Assembly: GCA_965223305.1 (NCBI GenBank)
Contig: CBDCWT010000079.1
Span: 62,001-126,000 of the forward strand
Length of the DNA stretch: 64,000 nucleotides
Reading direction: 5' to 3'
Source of the DNA: CBDCWT01 sp965223305
GTDB taxonomy: Bacteria; Planctomycetota; Planctomycetia; Pirellulales; Pirellulaceae
Under the pieces are notes generated by a model. The model made no database searches and was not told the origin of the DNA. It saw only the letters and a program-made list of their open reading frames with translations. Positions 8,044 through 17,191 of this stretch are shown here, piece by piece (positions within the stretch are counted from its first letter, which is position 1; every line of letters starts with the position of its first letter). The position numbers were made by a program, and so were the translations under genes.

Positions 8044-8831
8044 CCGCCTCAATGATCGATCGTGCCGACTGCTATGACTATCCCCAATACTGGGACCTTG
8101 CCTTTCGTTCAGAGACGAAGTTAGAGGCTCGCTTTATTGAACAGGTCGGCCGCAGATACTGTCCGTTTCCTGTGCAGAAACTGCTCGAGCCGGGGTGTGG
8201 AGGAGGTCGCTTAGTGGTAGAGATGTCGGCCCGCGGTTACGACATGACAGGCTTTGACCTCAACCGGGCGGCAGTGCGGTATGTCGAGCAGCGGCTACGG
8301 CGTCGCGGATTACGCGGGACGGTGGTGGTGGCCGACATGACCGACTTTCGATTTCCGCGACGCTTCGACCTAGCATTCAACACTTTCAACACGTTCCGCC
8401 ATTTAACCAGTGAGCGTGCGGCCCGCTCCCATCTTGAAGCGGTTGCGGCCAACCTGCGGCCGGGGGGCGTTTACATCCTGGGATTTCATCTCCTGCCACC
8501 CGACGCAGATCCAGAAGACGCGGAGCGCTGGTCGGCCAAGCATGGCTCGACCAAAGTGACCGTTACCCTACGAGTGCTCAGCTTCGACCGTCGGCGCCGC
8601 ATCGAGGTGATTCGATTCAACCTCCTGGTCCGCAACAGGAGTTCGACGTTGCGTGTCCGGTCGGACTACGAGTACCGGATCTACACCGCGGCTCAGTTTC
8701 GGCGGCTGCTTGCGTCCGCACCGGCCTGGGAGCTATGCGATGTCTTCGACTTCTGGTATGAGATTGACCACCCGTTACCGCTTGACAATCGGCTCGGCGA
8801 TGCCGTGTTTGTGCTGAGAAAACGTCCTTAA
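8040..8831 (+). CDS. SAM-dependent class I methyltransferase
   Basis: A cytoplasmic enzyme that transfers a methyl group from S-adenosylmethionine; the acceptor is unknown. Motif I is LLEPGCGGGRLVVEMSARG, followed by the acidic-loop strand MTGFDLN and then VVVADMTDF. The later PGGVYILGFHLL matches strand beta 5 of the fold. GTG at 8040 (263 residues) overlaps the stop of the small membrane peptide; ATG at 8052 is an alternative four codons in. The C-terminal half (about residues 150-263) is beta-rich (DYEYRIYTAAQFRRLL) and typical of this group. Confidence 0.85.
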   Translation: MTASMIDRADCYDYPQYWDLAFRSETKLEARFIEQVGRRYCPFPVQKLLEPGCGGGRLVVEMSARGYDMTGFDLNRAAVRYVEQRLRRRGLRGTVVVADMTDFRFPRRFDLAFNTFNTFRHLTSERAARSHLEAVAANLRPGGVYILGFHLLPPDADPEDAERWSAKHGSTKVTVTLRVLSFDRRRRIEVIRFNLLVRNRSSTLRVRSDYEYRIYTAAQFRRLLASAPAWELCDVFDFWYEIDHPLPLDNRLGDAVFVLRKRP

Positions 8832-8859
8832 ACAAACAGTTTGGCTTTGGACAAGACGC

Positions 8860-10383
8860 CTACTTCGCGTAGGGTCCGAGCGCGGGGGCGCGGGTAAACC
8901 AATCTTCGGGCCGCGACTGGAGGCGACCCCGGTAGTTCTCTTTCATTCGGGCTTCCCAATGAGCCGGGATGGACGGGTCTTCCGGCGCGCGACCTCGGTC
9001 GTTGATCCGCTTCATCCAACGGTCGAGTTCCCCAGCCAGACGCACTTTGATTGCTTGATGGGCCAGCGAGTTGGCCAGATTGTGTATCTCCCAAGGATCG
9101 TTCTGCAGATCATAGAGTTCTTCACTGGGACGGCTGCGAGCCATCAGCGCCGCTGGAGCTCCGCTTAGCGCTTGCTCGTCCTCCAGATGCCTCAACAGAC
9201 CAATGATCGGATAACTCGCCTCCTTGTAGCGGTTCAGCTGGAGGAAGGGGCGCTCAGGATACTTGTTGCGCAGGTAGCGATACCTTCGGTCGCGGGCCGT
9301 GCGGATGTGAAAGACCGTCTCGTCACCTCGGTCCCGACCGGCGAAGAGAATTTCCCGAGGTGGATCAGCATCGTCGCCGAGAAAGACCCGTCCTTGCATC
9401 GTTTCAATCTTGGCCAGTCCGGCTAGGGAGAGAGTCGTCGCGCTCAGATCGATTGACGCGATCAGCTGGTCGCTCGTCTGGCCGCGGACGAACCCGGCAG
9501 GTTCCGGCAACGATGCGTTTCCAGCAGGCCAATAGATGATCAAGGGGATATGCAGCCCACTATCGTACGGCCACTGCTTGGCTCGCGGCATAGCGCGGCC
9601 GTGATCTCCTATGAAAATGACTACCGTATTCTCCGACAAGCCATCACGCTGAAGTAAGTCGAGGATGAACTGAACTTTCTTGTCGACTGCCATGACGGCG
9701 TTCAGATACTGCGCCCACACGGCGCGCGTGACCGCATGGTCGGGGTAGTAGGGCGGAATCTCGACCTGCTGCGGATCGGCAACGTGATCGATGTGACGAT
9801 GGGCTTGGTTCCAAGCATTTCCGCGATGTGTTTCGGAAAAGTTGACCTGCGCGTAGAAAGGTTGGTTCTCCTTGAGGTCGTCCCATTTCTGCAGGTCGAA
9901 CGGCTGGCGGTCCTTCGGGTAGTCGAAATTCCAGTCGGTCTTTCCCGTTCCGCGGTAGAACTTCGCCTGTTCCGCATCGCTGGTTAGCTGCTTGATGTTG
10001 GCCGTTACGTAGCCCGCCGGTCGCAGCCAATCGGTTAAGACGCGCACTCCGTCGGGCAACGGGTTTCCCCCTTGACGATGCGAACGATGGTTGTGAGCGT
10101 TAATCGACATCGCGTACATGCCGGTCATGAACGAAGAGCGGCTTGTCGAGCAGACTGGCGTGACTGTAAACGCCCGAGTGAACAACATGCCCTGCTCGGC
10201 GAGCCGATCGAGCGTCGGCGTGCGCACTTCGGGTGTCCCGTAACAACCGAGTTCCGGGCCCATGTCCTCGGCGATAATCCAGAGGATATTCGGCCGGTCG
10301 TCGCCGAACGCCGAAGATGTTGCCACAGCGAGCAGGAACGCTGCAGCAGTGCAGGTGATCGTCTGACCTACCACGGATTTCAT
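8860..10383 (-). CDS. Secreted sulfatase (arylsulfatase A-like)
   Basis: 507 residues with a signal peptide (about 1-27, ending SSAFG/DD). The sulfatase N-terminal domain starts RPNILWIIAEDMGPELGCYG. The catalytic Cys that matures to formylglycine is Cys78 in VCSTSRSSFMTGMY. The usual C-x-P/A-x-R is here C-S-T-S-R, an unusual third position. Later motifs include a GDHGRAMPRAKQWPYDSGLH metal and substrate loop. Hydrolyses sulfate esters, likely of marine or plant polysaccharides. Divergently transcribed from the next sulfatase across 180 bases that probably hold both promoters. Confidence 0.92.
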   Translation of the reverse strand: MKSVVGQTITCTAAAFLLAVATSSAFGDDRPNILWIIAEDMGPELGCYGTPEVRTPTLDRLAEQGMLFTRAFTVTPVCSTSRSSFMTGMYAMSINAHNHRSHRQGGNPLPDGVRVLTDWLRPAGYVTANIKQLTSDAEQAKFYRGTGKTDWNFDYPKDRQPFDLQKWDDLKENQPFYAQVNFSETHRGNAWNQAHRHIDHVADPQQVEIPPYYPDHAVTRAVWAQYLNAVMAVDKKVQFILDLLQRDGLSENTVVIFIGDHGRAMPRAKQWPYDSGLHIPLIIYWPAGNASLPEPAGFVRGQTSDQLIASIDLSATTLSLAGLAKIETMQGRVFLGDDADPPREILFAGRDRGDETVFHIRTARDRRYRYLRNKYPERPFLQLNRYKEASYPIIGLLRHLEDEQALSGAPAALMARSRPSEELYDLQNDPWEIHNLANSLAHQAIKVRLAGELDRWMKRINDRGRAPEDPSIPAHWEARMKENYRGRLQSRPEDWFTRAPALGPYAK

Positions 10384-10562
10384 CGTTGTCTCCAGCGCTT
10401 GATGCAGCTCACGTACGGCCGCGCCTCCCGGCTAGCCTGTTGCCGAGAGTTCCTACGGATCAGCGGACGTCATTTCAATCGGCTAACTTCTTTGTCATAT
10501 TAGCACAACTTCGACGCTGTGCTCTGGGTTCCACAAATCGCGCGATGAAGGAGGCAACACTA

Positions 10563-12326
10563 ATGACCAGCTTGCTGTTGCTGGGCCCGCTCATAGTAGG
10601 GTTGCCCGCCTCCGAGCGTCCCAATGTACTGTTGATCATGACGGACGACCAGGGTTTTGGGGACGTCGCATCACACGGCAACCCTCATATAAGCACTCCC
10701 GTACACGACCGGTTGGCGGCTGGCGGGGCTCGTTTTGAGCGGTTCTTTGTGAGCCCGGTTTGCGCTCCGACACGCGCCAGCCTGCTCACAGGCAGGTATA
10801 GCCTGCGAACCGGCGTTCATGGCGTCACGCGTGGTTATGAGACGATGCGTTCCGAAGAGTACACGTTGGCCGAGGCCCTGCGCGATGCAGGCTATGCCAC
10901 CGGCGCCTTTGGGAAGTGGCACAACGGACGGCATATTCCCAACCATCCCAACGGCCAGGGGTTCGATGAATTCGTTGGCTTTTGTGGCGGCCATTGGAAC
11001 CGGTACTTCGATCCGAACCTGGAGCACAATGGGTTGCCGACGACGACCCCAGGCTATGTTGCCGACGTACTCACCGACGCCGCTCTCCGCTTCATCGACG
11101 AGCATGCCGAGCGTCCTTGGTTCTGTTACGTGCCCTACAACACCCCGCACTCACCGTGGCGCGTTCCCGAAGAGTATTGGAAACGGTACAGCGGGATGGG
11201 GTTGGACGAAAAGGCGCAGTGTGCCTATGCCATGGTCGAGAACATCGATTGGAATCTCGGCCGATTGCTCGCCAAGCTCGACGAAACGGAGCTCACCGAT
11301 CGCACGATTGTTGTGTTCCTGTCGGACAACGGGGCCAACAGCGACCGATTCAACGCAGGAATGAAGGGGCGGAAGGCCTCAGTTGACGAAGGTGGTGTGC
11401 GCGTGCCTCTGTTTTTCCGCTATCCGCCGTTGGTCCCTCCGCGGACTCACATCCGTCAGATCGCGGCTCACATCGACTTGTTTCCTACGATTTTGGAGCT
11501 GTGTGGTGTTCCGCTGCCCAACAAGCTTCCGCTCGACGGACGGAGCCTCGTCCCACTGCTGGTGGGCCGCGATGTTGGCTGGGCAGATCGCCCGATCTTC
11601 GCGGAACGATTTCGGTCGGGGCAAACGGTCGAGCAAACTCGCGGCTCCGTGCGTACGACCCGGTGGAGGGCCGTCTATGCACCGCGGGCTGGGTGGCAGC
11701 TGTTTGACATGCGGGTGGACCCTGGGCAGGAAAGGGATGTTGCTCAGCAGCACCCTCAAGTTGTCGAGCAGCTCGCCCGTCAGTATCGCCAATGGTTCAA
11801 GAGTACCGGCGCCGACAAGCTAGGCTACCACCCTCTGCCGATCGGGCACCCTGCCCGAGCACAGTATCAACTGCCGGCCAACGAGGCACTGCTTACACCC
11901 GGTCACGGTCCCCACATCAAGTACACAGGGCCGACACCCAGTGGGTTTGCGAATTGTTGGATCACGGGCTGGTCGAGCGGGGATGCCTATCCGCGCTGGC
12001 AGCTTGATGTGCTGGGCGGCGGCCGCTTTGGTGTCGAACTCGAGTATGCACTGCAGCCGCACAACGTCCCTGCCCGGATTGCTGTTGAAGTCGGGGACCA
12101 GCGTCTGGAGAAGACTCTCCATCAAGCTCATCACGTGCCGCTGGTTCCCAAAGCCGACCGTTTTGTGCCGTCTACCGGATACCGGGAGAAGGCGAGTTGG
12201 GCCTGGATGAAGATGGGCACGATCCAGCTACAGCCAGGCGTCACTGATCTTGTGGTCCGCGCCGCGCACGTGACGGGGGGTGCTTCGATCGAGCTCAAGT
12301 CGGTACGTCTGACGCGTCTCGAATAA
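10563..12326 (+). CDS. Secreted sulfatase with extra C-terminal beta domain
   Basis: ATG at 10563 lies eight bases after a perfect AAGGAGG (10548-10554) and is preferred to the longer frame. It gives 587 residues with a short signal peptide (MTSLLLLGPLIVGLPAS). Catalytic Cys67 sits in CAPTRASLLTGRY, the canonical C-x-P-x-R form. VVFLSDNGANSDRFN and GMKGRKASVDEGGVRVPLFF follow, as in arylsulfatase A-like enzymes. From about residue 470 a second domain of about 110 residues (GFANCWITGWSSGDAYPRWQ) follows the sulfatase fold and may bind carbohydrate. Substrate unknown. Confidence 0.92.
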   Translation: MTSLLLLGPLIVGLPASERPNVLLIMTDDQGFGDVASHGNPHISTPVHDRLAAGGARFERFFVSPVCAPTRASLLTGRYSLRTGVHGVTRGYETMRSEEYTLAEALRDAGYATGAFGKWHNGRHIPNHPNGQGFDEFVGFCGGHWNRYFDPNLEHNGLPTTTPGYVADVLTDAALRFIDEHAERPWFCYVPYNTPHSPWRVPEEYWKRYSGMGLDEKAQCAYAMVENIDWNLGRLLAKLDETELTDRTIVVFLSDNGANSDRFNAGMKGRKASVDEGGVRVPLFFRYPPLVPPRTHIRQIAAHIDLFPTILELCGVPLPNKLPLDGRSLVPLLVGRDVGWADRPIFAERFRSGQTVEQTRGSVRTTRWRAVYAPRAGWQLFDMRVDPGQERDVAQQHPQVVEQLARQYRQWFKSTGADKLGYHPLPIGHPARAQYQLPANEALLTPGHGPHIKYTGPTPSGFANCWITGWSSGDAYPRWQLDVLGGGRFGVELEYALQPHNVPARIAVEVGDQRLEKTLHQAHHVPLVPKADRFVPSTGYREKASWAWMKMGTIQLQPGVTDLVVRAAHVTGGASIELKSVRLTRLE

Positions 12327-12368
12327 GACCTCCAAATTCTCCGATGCTCCTTTCCACCAGGGACGACC

Positions 12369-14009
12369 ATGTCACCAAATCTCTTCTGCCGCTCGCTGCT
12401 AGCAGCCATGCTGGTTCCCGTCGTCGTGGAGGCAAAGCCGCCCAACGTACTCTGGGTTACCGTCGAGGACATGAGCCCGCGGTTGGGTTGCTATGGCGAC
12501 GACACCGTGCCCACGCCCAACATTGACCGGCTCGCACTGGAAGGAGTGCGTTACACCCGAACATTCGGTGTCTACGGTGTCTGCGCACCCAATCGCCACT
12601 GCTTGATCCTGGGCATGTATCCGACATCCACCGGAGCTATGGCGATGCGCACTTGGAAGCGGACGTCCGCGCTCCGCTTCATCAAGGACCCCGAGCTGCT
12701 GGCAATTCCAACCTACGAAGCGACTCCGCCCCCGCAAGCTCGCTGCTTCACTGAGTACCTGCGGACGGTGGGTTACTACTGCACGAACAATGCAAAGACC
12801 GACTACCAGTTTCGAGATCCGATCACCGCTTGGGACGAAAGTGGTAACAAGGCACACTGGCGGAATCGGCCAGATCCGGAAACCCCGTTCTTCTCCGTGT
12901 TCAACTTCACGACTACGCACGAGAGTAAGACCTTCACCCAGACCTCGCCTCAGATCACCGACCCGTCGGCCGTCGCCTTGCCACCGTACTATGCGGATGT
13001 GCCGCTGGTACGCCGTGACTTGGCTCGCCACTACGACAACATTGCCGCCGTGGACAAGCAAATCGGATCGCTCCTCGAGCAACTCTCAGAGGACGGTCTG
13101 TGGGACGACACCTGGGTCTTTTTTTTCAGCGACCACGGAGATGGATTGCCGCGGATGAAGCGTTGGGTCTATGACTCCGGTGTCCACGTGCCGCTGATTG
13201 TGCGATCTCCTCAGGCAACCGATGCAGGAACGGTCAACGAGGATTTAGTTAGTTTCGTTGACTTCGCGCCCACCATCTTGAGTTTGACTGGCATCGATAT
13301 CCCATCGCACATGCAGGGGCGCCCTTTTCTGGGTCCGCAAGAATCTCCGCCGCGCAAGTACGTTTTTCTAGCTCGCGACCGAATGGACCCGGCCCCCGAG
13401 ACGATTCGAGCGGTGCGAGACAAGCGGTTCAAGTATGTGCGGAACTACCGCCCAGATCTGCCGTATATCGGCTTCATTCCCTATCGCGATCAAGCGGCTG
13501 TCATGCAAGAAATGCTGCGATTGAGCCGCGCCGGAAAACTGGGGCCGGAGCAATGGCAATTCTCCACGGTCAAGAAACCGCTCGAAGAGCTCTATGACAC
13601 CGAAACAGACCCGCATGAGATTGACAACTTGGCGAGCCGGCCCGAGTTTGTCGAGAAGCTCGCCGAGTTGAGACAGGCTCACCAGCGCTGGACGCAGCAG
13701 ACGCGCGATCTGGGTCACCTCAGCGAAGCCGAGCTGATCAAACACCTCTGGCCTCCCGCTGGCCAGCAACCGACGACGGCGGCTCCCGAAATCGCCGCCC
13801 ACAGCTTGGCCGCAGGACGCAGCCGAATCAGCCTGACCTCCACCACCCGCGGGGCCTCGATCGCCTATCGCCTCGACGGAAAAGGTCGTTGGCTGCTCTA
13901 TTCGCAGCCGTTCGAAGTGGCCGCCGGCACCACGGTAACCGCGCGGGCAAACCGCCTGGGCTGGAAGCACAGCGACGTGGCTACACAACAGGTCACTCGT
14001 AGTCCGTAG
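12369..14009 (+). CDS. Secreted sulfatase with a chitobiase-like C-terminal domain
   Basis: 546 residues, signal peptide about 1-22 (SLLAAMLVPVVVEA). Active-site Cys72 lies in VCAPNRHCLILGMYPTSTGA, canonical C-x-P-x-R. A GDGLPRMKRWVYDSGVHVPL loop closely parallels that of the sulfatase at 8860-10383, so these two are probably paralogues. The last 60 residues (RISLTSTTRGASIAYRLDG, then PFEVAAGTTVTARANRLGWK) look like the CHB_HEX_C_1 / Fn3-like domain often attached to planctomycete sulfatases. It lies 42 bases after the previous sulfatase on the same strand, so co-transcription is likely. Confidence 0.92.
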   Translation: MSPNLFCRSLLAAMLVPVVVEAKPPNVLWVTVEDMSPRLGCYGDDTVPTPNIDRLALEGVRYTRTFGVYGVCAPNRHCLILGMYPTSTGAMAMRTWKRTSALRFIKDPELLAIPTYEATPPPQARCFTEYLRTVGYYCTNNAKTDYQFRDPITAWDESGNKAHWRNRPDPETPFFSVFNFTTTHESKTFTQTSPQITDPSAVALPPYYADVPLVRRDLARHYDNIAAVDKQIGSLLEQLSEDGLWDDTWVFFFSDHGDGLPRMKRWVYDSGVHVPLIVRSPQATDAGTVNEDLVSFVDFAPTILSLTGIDIPSHMQGRPFLGPQESPPRKYVFLARDRMDPAPETIRAVRDKRFKYVRNYRPDLPYIGFIPYRDQAAVMQEMLRLSRAGKLGPEQWQFSTVKKPLEELYDTETDPHEIDNLASRPEFVEKLAELRQAHQRWTQQTRDLGHLSEAELIKHLWPPAGQQPTTAAPEIAAHSLAAGRSRISLTSTTRGASIAYRLDGKGRWLLYSQPFEVAAGTTVTARANRLGWKHSDVATQQVTRSP

Positions 14010-14418
14010 GTGCTCGTTCGCTGGTTAAGATTCTCGGCGGGCTTCCTTGAATAAGGGCCGCCTCGCTCTCTTGCACGACCTTTGTCAGCGCCTGCACGTC
14101 CATCGTTCCACTGAGCTCCTGTGCACGCTTCATCTTCTCCTGCAGCTCGCGATCACCTGAACTCAGTTCGATCAGCCTCTTGATTCGACGGCGGATTTGC
14201 CGGCGAGTGAAAGCACTACTCAGAGTTGCTTCAGCTCCCTGTTTGATCCCTACAGCAGCAACGCCGCCACAGAATCCAGCAGTTAGCGGATCCACGGTGG
14301 GGATACCACCTGCCCAAGCGAACGCATCTGCTGCTGCCGCTACGGTGAAACCGAGCCCGAATGCAAAGACGTCACTGGGACGCGAGAACCGCTCGAAGAC
14401 CTTGCCAAAATCAGGCAC
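13993..14418 (-). CDS. Protein of unknown function with hydrophobic N-terminal half
   Basis: 141 residues. Residues about 15-65 are small and hydrophobic (FAFGLGFTVAAAADAFAW and TAGFCGGVAAVGIKQGAEAT), likely one or two membrane helices. A basic segment RRQIRRRIKRL and an acidic helical tail follow. The stop overlaps the 3' end of the sulfatase gene on the other strand by 17 nt. It is the last of three small leftward genes (14859-15170, 14428-14950, this one), which together resemble a membrane-associated small operon. No family recognised. Confidence 0.5.
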   Translation of the reverse strand: MPDFGKVFERFSRPSDVFAFGLGFTVAAAADAFAWAGGIPTVDPLTAGFCGGVAAVGIKQGAEATLSSAFTRRQIRRRIKRLIELSSGDRELQEKMKRAQELSGTMDVQALTKVVQESEAALIQGSPPRILTSERAPTDYE

Positions 14419-14427
14419 GTCGTATCC

Positions 14428-14950
14428 TCAAGTGGGGCCGCCAAGTTGTGTCGATACGGCAGCAAGGACATAGACTAATATGACAAGCATAAAACCTGTC
14501 ATGAAGCCGCCGGCAGCTGGCAAGCCGCCTGGCAGTGCATCGGCGATTGCCATTCCGACTGCACCAGCCATCACCGCGAACGGAAACGCTGTGCGACCCT
14601 GCGTCTTCACGGGGGGCGATTGACTTTGTCTTGGCTATCGACTTCCCCGACAACCGTTCGGTCGTCAAGGGCGACGTGGCTAACTCCAGCGAGTTGAGGC
14701 GGTTCGACAGAGCCTCGATCTTGCGCGAGAGGGTCGCGACTGCAGCATCTTCGAGTTCTGGATCCTGGAGAGCATCGGTCAGCCTCTCCAGCACAGCACT
14801 AAGATGTTCTGTGTTAATTCTCTCTTCGCCCGCCACCTGCGACGCTGCGTCGATGACCTTAGCGCGAAGCTCGGTCCACGCGCGATCGAAGAACTCCAAT
14901 GCTCTTCGGTCTTGGAACAGCTGATCCGTGAGCTTCTTCGATCTTGCCAT
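14428..14950 (-). pseudogene. Helical protein with C-terminal membrane segment, frameshift in a six-G run
   Basis: ATG 14950 opens MARSKKLTDQLFQDRRALEF, a helical soluble part with an acidic centre. At the G6 run 14611-14616 (C6 on the coding strand) the frame turns into an unlikely Arg/Cys-rich tail. One base away, the next frame gives RTAFPFAVMAGAVGMAIADA followed by a clean transmembrane stretch FMTGFMLVILVYVLAAV and ends at 14428. A single protein of about 173 residues with a C-terminal membrane anchor is the simplest reading. Two separate overlapping genes are possible. Confidence 0.45.
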
Positions 14951-15170
14951 TAACAGAGATCCCGAGTTCGCTCCTAATGATGCCAATCAGAGTCTCGCCA
15001 TCGAGCGCGGCAATAGCACTACCGACGTCATCACATGTCACCACATCCCCGCCGTCTTGCAAAACCCGTTTGGTTGCAGTGTCGGTGATCAATCGGTGGA
15101 CCACCTGCCCAGCGGTGAATGCAAGGTCAATCGCACCCCTACTGATCGCCGGTCCGTCGGGTTGACTCAT
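14859..15170 (-). CDS. Small protein of unknown function
   Basis: 103 residues from ATG 15170, which has AGGAGA just upstream. The N-terminal half (MSQPDGPAISRGAIDLAFTA and GQVVHRLITDTATKRVLQDG) looks like a normal soluble protein. The last 30 codons overlap the start of the next gene (14950) by 92 nt, an unusually long overlap, so the true C-terminus may lie elsewhere if there is an unseen frameshift. No family recognised. Confidence 0.45.
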   Translation of the reverse strand: MSQPDGPAISRGAIDLAFTAGQVVHRLITDTATKRVLQDGGDVVTCDDVGSAIAALDGETLIGIIRSELGISVNGKIEEAHGSAVPRPKSIGVLRSRVDRASR

Positions 15171-15397
15171 CCATTCTCCTCCGTGGCTGGCGTGGAAAAG
15201 TCGTCGATGATTTGCGGCCGTTATACCGGAATTTACCCGAGGCAACAATAGACACCAGACTTAACGTGTTTCTGTGCATGACGTTCCGGCGAAACCAGTG
15301 TCGACCTCTGGCGAACCTGGCATCGCTGGACGGAGAGCCGAGGTGTTCTGGTCACCGACATTCCTGTCCGGAGGAGCTCGACTTACGGTCGGCGGCA

Positions 15398-16162
15398 TCA
15401 GAATTCATAGACTGTGCCCGGAAGCCCCACCTCGAGCTCGGCGATTCCCAGCTCACCCAGCTCTTTCTCGACCTCATCGCGATAGGCTGCTTTGATGTGA
15501 ATGGCGATGATACGAGGCGATCTCTCGAGCTTCTGCAGTTCGGCAGCGCACAACGTGGGTGTCAGATGCTGTGATTGCTCAGCGAGCCAGGCCAGCCGCG
15601 ATGGGAAGCTAGCTTCCAGAAAGACAGCTTTTAGCTGCGGCGTGTTGTTGGCAATTCGCCAAATCTCCTCGGTGGGACCCGTGTCCGAAATAATAGCAAT
15701 CGCAGCGTCCTGATCTTCGATCACAAATCCCATCGTCGGCACGACATGCTCGAGATCGATCGGCGTGATACGCAAACCGGCCACGTCGAGCGGCGTTCCG
15801 CTCTGCAGTTCCCGCAGATGTAGGAAGGGCGATTCCGGTCTCGAGAGCGAGAGTTTGATGAAGTCCGGCCATAAGCGACCGTTGAAGATGTCCCGTTGCA
15901 GGGCTCGGAGTACATCGCTGCTGCCGTATACCGTGGGGCAGTCCGAGCCCAGCGCGAAGACGGTGTCCAGGAAGATTGGCAGTGAAGCCACGTGATCCAT
16001 GTGACTATGCGACAGGAACAGGTGACGAACCCGCTGTTGTGTTTCCAGCGGCAAAGCGAAACCAATGCTCCCGGCGTCGACGACGACTGCATCGCCGACG
16101 AGCACCGACGTGAGAAACTGATGATGATCGGCCCCAGACGCACTGACGAGACGGACTTCCAC
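15398..16162 (-). CDS. Metallo-beta-lactamase-fold hydrolase, class II cyclic-nucleotide phosphodiesterase-like
   Basis: 254 residues. The metal-binding motif HSHMDH (LFLSHSHMDHVASLPIFLD) is present. Further candidate ligands are His in LEHVVPTMGFVIED, Asp in AIISDTGPTEEIW and His in IAIHIKAAYRD. The H-x-H-x-D-H variant followed by VASLP, and the overall order, match class II 3',5'-cyclic-nucleotide phosphodiesterases better than RNase Z or beta-lactamases. It would hydrolyse cyclic nucleotides in the cytoplasm. Start ATG at 16162 gives a full-length N-terminus with the first beta strand. It stands alone. Confidence 0.75.
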   Translation of the reverse strand: MEVRLVSASGADHHQFLTSVLVGDAVVVDAGSIGFALPLETQQRVRHLFLSHSHMDHVASLPIFLDTVFALGSDCPTVYGSSDVLRALQRDIFNGRLWPDFIKLSLSRPESPFLHLRELQSGTPLDVAGLRITPIDLEHVVPTMGFVIEDQDAAIAIISDTGPTEEIWRIANNTPQLKAVFLEASFPSRLAWLAEQSQHLTPTLCAAELQKLERSPRIIAIHIKAAYRDEVEKELGELGIAELEVGLPGTVYEF

Positions 16163-16290
16163 AGAATATCTAGACGCTAAGACCAGAGAGGGGATGGCTC
16201 CGAACGAGGGCCATCTACCAAAAGTATTCTACCGGATTGATGGCGAGGCAAACCGTGCTACGCCATACGTCTAGCATCGGCCACGGCAGT

Positions 16291-17118
16291 TCAACCGCCG
16301 TCGACGCGGCGGCAATAGGCCAGTTGCTCTTCGACGCTCGAGATGTCGTTGCGCCTTCCTGACCCTTCGGCGGCCGCGTCTGGTTCCGTCGCAGCTTCCT
16401 CCGCCGGCTGCTGGACGGGAGCGGCATCGGCTGGTGCTTCTTCAGTAGCTGCCGGCGCAGATCCGCCCGATTTTTCAGCGCGGGCGGCAGCCAGCATATC
16501 GGCAACACTCATTTTCTTAGGGTCTCCAGCTGCTGCAGCTGCCTTGGGCGGTGCCGCGGACTTGGATTGCCGCGCCGCTTCGAGCTGTTGTTGCAGGCTG
16601 GCCTTGGAATCCATCCCTGCCGCAGCCGCAGTAGCCGGTTGCTTGTCCCCGCTTTTCTCGGCCCGCGCGGCAGCCAGCATCTCCGCGACACTGAGAGCCC
16701 CGGCAGGCTTTGCTGCCGGCGGGCTGGCAGGCGCCGCGTCACTGGAAGGACTCTTCCGCGCCGCTGCGAGTACGTCCGCCACCGACATCTCTCCAGACTT
16801 GGCGGGCTTGCCGCTGGTCGATTTGTCGCCGCGGGCTTGCTCGAGCTTCGAGGGAGCTTTGGCGGGTTTCGCGGCCTGCTTTTTCTTCTCCTCCGTGGGA
16901 CGAGGCTCATCGACCACGCTGAGGAAGTCGACGTCGATGTCATACCAACCGATGTTGTTGTGACCGGCGAACTCGACCAGGGCACGGCCGTTCATGTTCA
17001 CCGTGCGGACGGTACCCGTCAGACCGTGAAAACGCTTCAACTCCGCGACCTTCTCGTCGACAATGACGTACTTGTCGGTGTATTCCTGCTTCAACTTCTC
17101 GATGTGTTGGAAAACCAT
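16291..17118 (-). CDS. Low-complexity protein with triplicated SVADMLAAAR motifs
   Basis: Start ATG at 17118; a longer upstream frame overlaps the neighbouring gene and is rejected. The N-terminal 75 residues form a compact domain (MVFQHIEKLKQEYTDKYVIV, then LTGTVRTVNMNGRALVEFAG) resembling a small SH3/KOW-like barrel. The remaining 200 residues are a Lys/Ala/Pro/Ser-rich linker carrying three evenly spaced short helices: MSVADVLAAARKSP, LSVAEMLAAARAEKSG and MSVADMLAAARAEKSG. Such repeats look like docking peptides for a partner. Predicted cytoplasmic. I believe this architecture is planctomycete-typical, but the function is unknown. Downstream of prfB and a coupled gene on the same strand. 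Confidence 0.7.
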   Translation of the reverse strand: MVFQHIEKLKQEYTDKYVIVDEKVAELKRFHGLTGTVRTVNMNGRALVEFAGHNNIGWYDIDVDFLSVVDEPRPTEEKKKQAAKPAKAPSKLEQARGDKSTSGKPAKSGEMSVADVLAAARKSPSSDAAPASPPAAKPAGALSVAEMLAAARAEKSGDKQPATAAAAGMDSKASLQQQLEAARQSKSAAPPKAAAAAGDPKKMSVADMLAAARAEKSGGSAPAATEEAPADAAPVQQPAEEAATEPDAAAEGSGRRNDISSVEEQLAYCRRVDGG

Positions 17119-17191
17119 CGCCCGCGCTGCTATTGGCTTGTGGAAGGGACGCCGAAGGAAGCGGTTATTTTGGTGCTGGAGGTAGACAAAA

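Noticed and set aside
8860..14009. Sulfatase cluster as part of a complete polysaccharide utilisation locus
   Set aside because: No glycoside hydrolase, SusC/SusD-like transporter or carbohydrate regulator was seen next to it.
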